64,000 nucleotides of DNA from JAPORK01 sp026710285 (GTDB lineage Bacteria; Pseudomonadota; Gammaproteobacteria; Pseudomonadales; Endozoicomonadaceae): NCBI GenBank assembly GCA_965201045.1, contig OZ241746.1, positions 4,526,001-4,590,000 of the forward strand, given 5' to 3'. Positions within the stretch are counted from its first letter, which is position 1. Each line of letters opens with the position of its first letter. The notes under the pieces were generated by a model that was not told the origin of the DNA, searched no databases, and saw nothing but the letters and a program-made list of their open reading frames with translations. Of the stretch, positions 20,487 to 29,200 are shown one piece after another. The translations under genes were made by a program, and so were the position numbers.

Positions 20487-23400
20487 TTATTTTTGAAGTA
20501 CCAACATGGATGAATGCGTCAATGCATCAATTCTTTCGCACTCAAAACGTTCTGCAACGCTTTCTACCTGTTCCATTCCATGAATAAAATCCACACTACC
20601 ATCTCCAAATATATTTTCACCTTGCTGTGAATACGACATCATCCAACCAACATCTGGACCAACACTTACCATAACATACAGCCTGCCACCTGGCTTTAGC
20701 AAAGCATATGCTACTCTCAGATAATCCTCTGCTTCATACTCCTGGAGTATTTCGTCATAAACACCTTCACCTACTATGTTTGTTATATCTTCTACGGGTG
20801 CGTCAAGAAATATCAATTGATCAGGATTTAAGCTCCTATATTGAGAAAATGTAGTCATCTCAAGATGCCTGCAGGGCATAAAACTAGCTCTGCCACATCC
20901 AAAAATACCTCGTCGTGCCGGAATATCCTCAATAGCAGCACCGGCATTACCTGCCGCTCCCGTACTTTCACTACCTTCACTTCCTGCATTTGTATCTGCT
21001 GCATCATTACCACCCCCGACTAACACTTCATTTTCATATCCACTGTCTTCCTGTTTTTCTCCCCCTAAATATAAAACACTTCTATAAACCGGAGAATTAC
21101 CTTCTACTGCTTCTTGATAAGTTAGAGGTGCTTCTGCATAAGTTGAAGGTACATTTGCCATTGCTTGTTCATAAGTTGGAAGTATACCAGCTGTTACTTT
21201 AACCTCCTCTGCAGCTGCTGCCGCTTTTTCGCCTACTGCCGCCACTTCATTTCCTAATGTTGCCAGCAGACCTTCTGCAAATTCACCTATTCCTGCACCG
21301 AGAGCTATGAGTCCGGCTACAAATAATGCACCTCCATAAACTCTTCCGGTAATCATTGAGGCTTGCTGCAAACCTTTGTTGGCAGGTTTTAATGCTGATG
21401 TAAAAGCCAATGTAGCCGGCGCTGCAAAAGCCATACCAATGGCAAAGGTTGGACCAAGAGACAAACCCATGCCACCCCACATCAGTGACCTTCCAATCCC
21501 CTGGATAAACTTACTATGCGTCATGTTCATCCCCAGATTAAAAGCAGTGTTTGCCATTTTAAACATTTTGCCTAACCACTTTGGCATATTACCGCTGGGA
21601 TCACTATTCATAATCGGATTGTTGCCACCAAATGCATAACCATCACCGGCAGGATCTTCACTAACAAAGTAGCGTTGCGATGGATTATAGGTACGATTAC
21701 CGGCGCCTAAAAACTGCCACCCCGTTGCAGCATCGGTTATTTCACCATCAAACCCTTTTAATGTTTGTTGAAAGGCAGGAACTGTTGTCTTTTTTTTTCC
21801 GTAAGACCACGCCATACCATAGGGACTATACACCTTGTGTTGTTGTACCGTCCACTGTTTTAACGTTTTATCTTGTTTTAATATGCTAATTACATCGCCT
21901 TTATAATTGCTTTCGTTCCAGTCAGTAATCGTATTATCGGTGGTTCTAATCTCCGGTGACAGATAGCTAATTCTGTGTCTGTTATTCGCTGTATCGGTTA
22001 CCACTTCACCGCTGAGTGTTCCTCCCTGATAAATCATCTGCCGAGTACCTTGTGTAGTTACAACTTTAATTTCTTTTCCCTGACCATCGTAATCATAACG
22101 GCTAACCACACCGGCACTATTAATCACCTGGGTTATTTGATTAAAAGGGTTATAATTAATTTTATTTCCCTTACCATCAATGATCATATTTCCGCTTGTA
22201 TCATAAACGAATGTATGGGTATTAGGTTGTTGATTATTCCATTGTGTACTGATTGCAGTTAATCGCAGTGGTATTTTAGTATTTGCATAGATATAAGACA
22301 TTATCTTAGTCAATGAATGCAACTGATCAGCTGAAGTATCAATTAATTTTTCAGTAACACCTGCAATACGATTTAGTCGTGTAAATGTATAATCCTGCTG
22401 TATAATCACTGGAGCTGCTTTCAGGTTATCACCACTAATTGCGGTATCATGTGGACAAAGTGTATTATCTCCCTCACAATTCATTGAAACCAGATTATCA
22501 ATATGATCATAATGATAGTCTATTGTTGACTGATGATTTTGATCATCACCTTGCTGTAAGCGGGTAATATTTCCATCAGGATCATAAACAAAACATTCAG
22601 TATGCAGTGGTTTTCCATTAAGAGTATCTTTTATTGTATCAACCTGACCCCAGGGATTATACGTGAATAAACGTATCATACCACTGCCATATATCTTCTT
22701 CACTACACGAGAAAAAGAATCATATACTAACTGTTCAAGTGGTGTTGTATTACCGGTATTTTCCTGATAGGTTTTTGTTAACGGTCTGAGTAGTTTGTCA
22801 GACATATAAATAATTTTATTGTGCTGAGAATCTTTATGACTGACAAGACGATGATAACTATTATAAATCAGCATTTCAGCACTACTCACATATCCGTTAA
22901 TACCTTTATGTATAGTGTTATTTAATAGTCCGTCATCCCGATAATGATAAGTAGTAATACCGGTATTATCAGCCACTGTCAGTGGCTGATGATTAACATG
23001 ATCATAACTAATTTGTAAGAGTACTTTTCCATCCATGCTATATTTTAAAGCCAGTCCAATGTTGTTATAAGACAAAGTGATATGGTGCCCGTTAGATTTG
23101 TCAATACCTGATAGCTGACCATTAATATTATAATGATAAGTGGTTTTTTTACCATCTTCTCTAGCTGACCATAATTTTTGACCTGCCGCATTAAAACCTG
23201 CCGATGCCAACAGATACTGCCCTCCCTGTGCAGGCATCACCCAATGCTGAATAACATGACCGGTCAGATCATAGATATTATGTATTCTGTCCCCTACAGG
23301 ATTGATAATATCGGTTACATGTCCAAGTGCATCATAGCGCTTTTGCACTATTTTTCCCATAGGATCTACAGTGCTGATAAGACGATCAAAACCATCATAG

Positions 23401-26057
23401 ATCATTCTGGAAACTTTTGCCCCTGGCTGCTTGTCTCCGGCTGTACACAGTACTCTGATAGAAGGCAGAGTACCTGTTGTGGCAGGTAATATAATTTGTT
23501 CTGTCGGTTTCCCTGTTACACTGCTAAGACCTATCGTTACGGCAGTACGATTATTCTGTGCATCTTCTGTGTAGCGAACTGCACAGCGATATGCATTATC
23601 ATAGGCGACTATCTCTATTTCTCCGTCAGGCAGATGTTTTCTGATCAGTCTTCCGGAGGGATCATAATCAAAGCGGGTAGTTAATGCCACCGGTATTCCC
23701 TGACTCTGTGCATAACGTGTAGTCGTTGCCACTTCTCCTGCAGCATTATAACTGATTTGTGTTTGTTGCTGCCATAACCCAGGCTGAAGATGCCCCTGCA
23801 GATCAGTTTTTTCAATGTATGTTGCGAGTTTTCTTCCTGCACCATCAAAAATTACTTTTTTCTGCATGCCATTGGGTGCAGTGATAATCACGCTGTTTGC
23901 ATGTGCAGATAACTGATACTGATTCCGTGTTATCACTTCAAACGGTGTACCTTTTGCATCAGTATGTGCTGTCAATCGACCCAGTTTATCATACTCAAAA
24001 GTTTGGATATTTTTTTTATCCTCAGAAATCACCCGTAGTGTTTTAGGAATAAATAAACTTTTTTCAGTTATTACTGATGACACAGTGTGCTCATTTGCTA
24101 TATCAATATAATCCGAAATAGTTTCCGTACCCTGTTTATTTAAGATGTACTTATAATGATGTATAACGGTCTTAACACTTCCTGCCGGAAGATCACTACC
24201 TGTAAGCTTTTTCTGCTTTAATAAACCATAAGTCAGTGGATTATTTTTATCCTGATAATAATGATTGACTTCTGTTCGTTGTTCATTACCACTTTTAACT
24301 TCTGTTTTATACAGTACCAACGTATAACCCGGTTTATTTCTGTTACCTTCTTTTTGATAACTCATTGTTGTTATCACCGGGGTGAGCAGCGTACTGTTTT
24401 TTAGCGGAGCAGGAAAAAGTGCTGTCCTTTCTGCTAAAGTAGCTACCGGCCAGCCAACTGGTGTAGCAGGACAATGATTGTTACCACTTTGGGGGCAGTA
24501 TTTTGTTTCTGTTTTACGACCATAGCTATCAGTTTGACTGATTAACCGTCCGTAATCATCATAACTTCTGTTAACTACGGTTTCTACCGGTGCAGACAGG
24601 TTATCTCCCCAGTTTTTAGTGACAACCTTCAGGGGCAGAGAATAAGTAGCCGGTAGTTGTTCAAAGGAAGTATGTGCACAACCATCCCTTTTATCTGTAC
24701 GACAAAAATAAACTTCATTTTCATTGAGTAGCTTATTGGTTTTATCACTAATGGTTTTAATATCAATCAATAAATGATATTTGTTATACGTTCTGATTGT
24801 TTTTATATGTCTATTGTCTTTTTTTGTCTGATAGGTATAAGCAGCAGGTGCTTCAAACAGTATATCTGTTTTTAAATCAGGTAATTCAGTTAAACCGGAG
24901 TTAAAACCAAGATAATCATGATTGTTACTATTTGTTGAAGTGTAGCTGTAATTTACATTCATTGGTGGCTGGTTTGCACCGGGAATAACCCTAACCTGTT
25001 TGACGACACACATTGATGCAAATGGCTGAAATGGATGCTGGTCATTTGTAATATCGGGTAATTTCATCGCATGACGACAATCATAAGTAAACTGTTTTTC
25101 CATTCCGGTAAAGTAGTGAATACCTGTCAGCAGATCCTGATTGTTGTGATGAGTCTCATAACTTAAATGAACCAGTCCGGAATGATTAATAGCCTGTTGA
25201 TTATTACCCGGAAACCAGATATTACTTACTTCTCTGTTTTCTAAATCAATACGCATGTTAACCGGATTACCCTGTATATCATAACTGGTAACCGTCAGAT
25301 AATTATTTTTTCTTGTCAGTACTATTGAGTGACCATTATCGTCGGTTATTCTTTCTAAAAGATGGCTTCCGGGCATATATTTAAAATTGACACCCTCTCC
25401 ATTTTGTTGCTCCATACGAATTTCATAACCTTTACGGTCTAAAATATCCTGCAATCCGTTTGCAGATTTAATCACAAGATTCCCTTTTTTATTATTAGTA
25501 ATGATGACGTCTTTTAGCTTGTGATACAGTGGATGCCAGCTTCCGTCAGCTCGCTGCTTCAGGAAAAAACTTTTTCCTCCGGCTGTATTTAACTGATGCG
25601 TAACCGGATTATAATGTGTCAGATTCCATGCCCAGCCACAACCCAGATGGTCCGGATTACCTTTTGTACCACTTTTATAGTTCGTCTCCAGATCAATATC
25701 AGGACCATGACCAAAATTACTCCGTAATAAGCCCGCCTTTATCGAAACCAGCAACATACCTGTCCTCGGATCTACTTCACTGTTTTTGCTTTTAGCAAAA
25801 TCAAAAGCATTGGACCAAATAGATAGATCACCATCTCCTGATTGACTCAGTGATAAGTGATGATAATTGGTTTTATTTTTTTCATTTATTGCATGTGTAT
25901 CTGACGTATTTTTTTTTAGTTGTATTTTTTTATCAATATAAACAGCTCTATTTTTTCCAATGGCTAAAGTTATTTTTCCAAAATATAGAAATAGAAATAA
26001 AAACAAGAATACATAAATAATATTACAAAGACTTTTATTGATTTTTATAATTATCAT
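20487..26057 (-). CDS. R5: RHS-repeat secreted protein with altered PPxY region
   Basis: 1856 residues from ATG 26057, with AGGA 11 nt upstream. It begins MIIIKINKSLCNIIYVFLFL; the likely signal peptide ends KITLA. Just after it there is a small deletion (GKNRAVYIDKK where R7 has GKNRTKISRVYIDKK). The middle of the protein shares long, almost exact stretches with R4. In the linker the usual two motifs have become three related units, LPTYEQA, PSTYAEA and PLTYQEA. It is therefore the only complete copy without a canonical PPxY, although LPTY remains. The tip has GCGRASFMPCRH, VYDEILQEYEAEDYL and LLKPGGRLYVMV and is not a close match to any other in the window. The 221-bp gap to R6 contains no gene. 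Confidence 0.96.
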   Translation of the reverse strand: MIIIKINKSLCNIIYVFLFLFLFLYFGKITLAIGKNRAVYIDKKIQLKKNTSDTHAINEKNKTNYHHLSLSQSGDGDLSIWSNAFDFAKSKNSEVDPRTGMLLVSIKAGLLRSNFGHGPDIDLETNYKSGTKGNPDHLGCGWAWNLTHYNPVTHQLNTAGGKSFFLKQRADGSWHPLYHKLKDVIITNNKKGNLVIKSANGLQDILDRKGYEIRMEQQNGEGVNFKYMPGSHLLERITDDNGHSIVLTRKNNYLTVTSYDIQGNPVNMRIDLENREVSNIWFPGNNQQAINHSGLVHLSYETHHNNQDLLTGIHYFTGMEKQFTYDCRHAMKLPDITNDQHPFQPFASMCVVKQVRVIPGANQPPMNVNYSYTSTNSNNHDYLGFNSGLTELPDLKTDILFEAPAAYTYQTKKDNRHIKTIRTYNKYHLLIDIKTISDKTNKLLNENEVYFCRTDKRDGCAHTSFEQLPATYSLPLKVVTKNWGDNLSAPVETVVNRSYDDYGRLISQTDSYGRKTETKYCPQSGNNHCPATPVGWPVATLAERTALFPAPLKNSTLLTPVITTMSYQKEGNRNKPGYTLVLYKTEVKSGNEQRTEVNHYYQDKNNPLTYGLLKQKKLTGSDLPAGSVKTVIHHYKYILNKQGTETISDYIDIANEHTVSSVITEKSLFIPKTLRVISEDKKNIQTFEYDKLGRLTAHTDAKGTPFEVITRNQYQLSAHANSVIITAPNGMQKKVIFDGAGRKLATYIEKTDLQGHLQPGLWQQQTQISYNAAGEVATTTRYAQSQGIPVALTTRFDYDPSGRLIRKHLPDGEIEIVAYDNAYRCAVRYTEDAQNNRTAVTIGLSSVTGKPTEQIILPATTGTLPSIRVLCTAGDKQPGAKVSRMIYDGFDRLISTVDPMGKIVQKRYDALGHVTDIINPVGDRIHNIYDLTGHVIQHWVMPAQGGQYLLASAGFNAAGQKLWSAREDGKKTTYHYNINGQLSGIDKSNGHHITLSYNNIGLALKYSMDGKVLLQISYDHVNHQPLTVADNTGITTYHYRDDGLLNNTIHKGINGYVSSAEMLIYNSYHRLVSHKDSQHNKIIYMSDKLLRPLTKTYQENTGNTTPLEQLVYDSFSRVVKKIYGSGMIRLFTYNPWGQVDTIKDTLNGKPLHTECFVYDPDGNITRLQQGDDQNHQSTIDYHYDHIDNLVSMNCEGDNTLCPHDTAISGDNLKAAPVIIQQDYTFTRLNRIAGVTEKLIDTSADQLHSLTKIMSYIYANTKIPLRLTAISTQWNNQQPNTHTFVYDTSGNMIIDGKGNKINYNPFNQITQVINSAGVVSRYDYDGQGKEIKVVTTQGTRQMIYQGGTLSGEVVTDTANNRHRISYLSPEIRTTDNTITDWNESNYKGDVISILKQDKTLKQWTVQQHKVYSPYGMAWSYGKKKTTVPAFQQTLKGFDGEITDAATGWQFLGAGNRTYNPSQRYFVSEDPAGDGYAFGGNNPIMNSDPSGNMPKWLGKMFKMANTAFNLGMNMTHSKFIQGIGRSLMWGGMGLSLGPTFAIGMAFAAPATLAFTSALKPANKGLQQASMITGRVYGGALFVAGLIALGAGIGEFAEGLLATLGNEVAAVGEKAAAAAEEVKVTAGILPTYEQAMANVPSTYAEAPLTYQEAVEGNSPVYRSVLYLGGEKQEDSGYENEVLVGGGNDAADTNAGSEGSESTGAAGNAGAAIEDIPARRGIFGCGRASFMPCRHLEMTTFSQYRSLNPDQLIFLDAPVEDITNIVGEGVYDEILQEYEAEDYLRVAYALLKPGGRLYVMVSVGPDVGWMMSYSQQGENIFGDGSVDFIHGMEQVESVAERFECERIDALTHSSMLVLQK

Positions 26058-26278
26058 CTATTGTAAAATCCTGGTTTCGTGAAATTTATAAGGTTAGTTT
26101 TATTTTATTATGACGGATGCTACTTTATTTTATTTGCATTTAGACAAAAGATAATTCTTTTAGTTTCATCTTAATTTAAAATAGCTAAGTGATAGACATA
26201 TCAGTTTTTATCCTTAATACCACACGCTAAAGCGTTGAGCACCATTTAAGTAAGTGCTCGCTCTATTAATTGTTCATA
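26058..26278. other. R5/R6 short spacer (221 bp)
   Basis: Same length and nearly the same sequence as 37986-38206. Compared with the long spacers it lacks roughly 320 bp between the block near taatttaaaatagctaag and the 3' flank of the next gene. It holds the AGGA ribosome binding site of R5 and the minus-strand block CTTTTGTCTAA at about 26141-26151. Confidence 0.7.
26237..26259 (-). terminator. R6 3' hairpin
   Basis: A perfect 6-bp inverted repeat, GAGCAC and GTGCTC, around an 11-nt loop, about 20 nt past the R6 stop. There is no U-tract. The same form follows R9 (44287-44309). Confidence 0.4.
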
Positions 26279-29200
26279 CTATTTTTGAAGTACCAACATG
26301 CTCTCATATGTAAAAGGATGAGTTCCTGCACTCCCAAAACGTTCTGCAACCATTGCTATCGATTCCATTCCATGAATATAATCCACACTATTATTTCCAA
26401 ATATGGCTGCACCTTGTTCTGCATACGACGATAACCACTCAGATGCATTAGAATGCTCCATAACATAAAGCTTACCACCTGGCTTCAGCATAGCATATGC
26501 TACTCTCAGGTAATCTAATGTTGAATACTCCTGGAGTATTTCGTCATAAATATTTTCACCTGTTATATTTACTGTGACTTCTATGGGTGCATCAAGAGAT
26601 ATTAGGTGATCAGGCTCTAGGAAATGAAGTGCAGAAACTGTAGTAACATCTGTATGATCACAAGGCACAATATGACTTGTACCACACCCAAGAACAGCTC
26701 GTTGAGGTTCCGAAAAGTCCAGAAGCTGACCAATGTCCACATCACTTCCTATTGAATCCAATTCCTCAAATTCTCCTTGAATATTTTGAACTATAGGCCC
26801 TGGATGATTACTAGCTCCGCCGACTAATGCTCCATCTCCACTATTTGCCTGTTTTTCTCCTCCTAAGTATAAAACACTTCTATAAACCGAAGAATTACCT
26901 TCTGTTGCTTCTTGATAAGTTGGAGGTGCATCTGCTACTGTTTCTTCATAAGTTGGAAGTATACCAGCTGTTACTTTAACCTCCTCTGCAGCAGCTGCTG
27001 CGGCTTTTTCGCCTACTGCCACTGCTTCACCCCCTAATGTTGCCAGCAGACCTTCTGCAAATTCACCTATACCTGCACCGAGAGCTATGAGTCCGGCTAC
27101 AAATAATGCACCTCCATAAACTCTTCCGGTAATCATTGAGGCTTGCTGCAAACCTTTGTTGGCAGGTTTTAATGCTGATGTAAAAGCCAATGTAGCCGGC
27201 GCTGCAAAAGCCATACCAATGGCAAAGGTTGGACCAAGAGACAAACCCATGCCACCCCACATCAGTGACCTTCCAATCCCCTGGATAAACTTACTATGCG
27301 TCATGTTCATCCCCAGATTAAAAGCAGTGTTTGCCATTTTAAACATTTTGCCTAACCACTTTGGCATATTACCGCTGGGATCACTATTCATAATCGGATT
27401 GTTGCCACCAAATGCATAACCATCACCGGCAGGATCTTCACTGACAAAGTAGCGTTGCGACGGATTATAGGTACGATTACCGGCGCCTAAAAACTGCCAC
27501 CCCGTTGCAGCATCGGTTATTTCACCATTAAACCCTTTTAATGTTTGTTGAAAGGCAGGAACTGTTGTCTTTTTTTTTCCGTAAGACCACGCCATACCAT
27601 AGGGACTATACACCTTGTGTTGTTGTACCGTCCACTGTTTTAACGTTTTATCTTGTTTTAATATGCTGATTACATCGCCTTTATAATTGCTTTCGTTCCA
27701 GTCAGTAATCGTATTATCGGTGGTTCTAATCTCCGGTGACAGATAGCTAATTCTGTGTCTGTTATTCGCTGTATCGGTTACCACTTCACCGCTGAGTGTT
27801 CCTCCCTGATAAATCATCTGCCGAGTACCTTGTGTAGTTACAACTTTAACTTCTTTTCCCTGACCATCGTAATCATAACGGCTAACCACACCGGCACTAT
27901 TAATCACCTGGGTTATTTGATTAAAAGGGTTATAATTAATTTTATTTCCCTTACCATCAATGATCATATTTCCGCTTGAATCATAAACGAATGTATGAGT
28001 ATCAGGTTGTTGATTATTCCATTGTGTACTGATTGCAGTTAATCGCAGTGGTATTTTAGTATTTGCATAGATATAAGACATTGTCTTAGTCAATGAATGT
28101 AACTGATCAGCTGAAGTATCAATTAATTTTTCAGTAACGCCCGCAATACGATTTAGTCGTGTAAATGTATAATCCTGCTGTATAATCGTTGGAGCTGCTT
28201 TCAGGTTACTACCATCAATTGCAGTATCATGCGGACAGAGTGTATTATCTCCCTCACAATTCATTGAAACCAAATTATCCATATGATCATAACGATAGTC
28301 TATTGTTGCCTGATGATTTTGATCATCACCACGTTGTAAACGGATAATATTTCCATCAGGATCATAAACAAAAGATTCAGTATGCAGTGGTTTTCCATTA
28401 AGAGTATCTTTTATTGTATCAACTTGACCCCAAGGATTATACGTAAATAAACGTATCATACCACTGCCATATATCTTCTTAACTACACGGGAAAAAGAAT
28501 CATAGACTAACTGTTCAAGTTGTGTTGTATTACCAGTATTTTTTTGATAGATTTTTGTTAACGGTCTGAGTAGTTTGTCAGACATATAAATAATTTTATT
28601 GTGCTGAGAATCTGTACGACTGACAAGATGATGGTAACTATTATAAATCAGCGTTTCAGCACTACTCGCATATCCGTTAATACCTTTATATATAGTGTTA
28701 TTTAATAGTCCGTCATCCCGATAATCATAAGTAGTAATGCCGGTATTATCAGTGACTGTCCGTGGCTGGTGATTAAGATGATCATAACTAATTTGTAAGA
28801 GTACTTTGCCATCCATACTATCCTTTACAGCCAGTCCAATATTGTTATAAGACAAAGTAATATGATGCCCGTTAGATTTGTCAATACTATATAACTGACC
28901 ATTAATATTATAATGATAAGTAGTTTTTTTACCATCTTCTCTGGCTGACCATAATTTTTGACCCGCCGCATTAAAACCTGACGATGCTAATAGATACTGC
29001 CCCCCTTGTGCAGGCATAACCCAATGCTGAATAACATGACCGGTCAGATCATAGACATTATGTATTTTATCTCCCACAGGATTGATGATATCAGTTACCT
29101 GTCCAAGTGCATCATAACGTTTTTGCACTATTTTTCCCATAGGATCTACAGTGCTGACAAGACGATCAAAACCATCGTAGGTCATTCTAGAAACTTTTGC

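Noticed and set aside
27063..27260. 65-codon minus-strand frame beginning MGWHGFVSWSNLCH, repeated in nearly every copy
   Set aside because: It lies entirely inside the RHS coding region in another frame; its conservation follows from the conserved hydrophobic segment it overlaps.
27156..27419. 87-codon plus-strand frame MLAGFNADVKANVAG, and the 95-codon MSVIRCIGYH and 103-codon frames, repeated in many copies
   Set aside because: Antisense shadows of the RHS gene with no ribosome binding site and no independent conservation.
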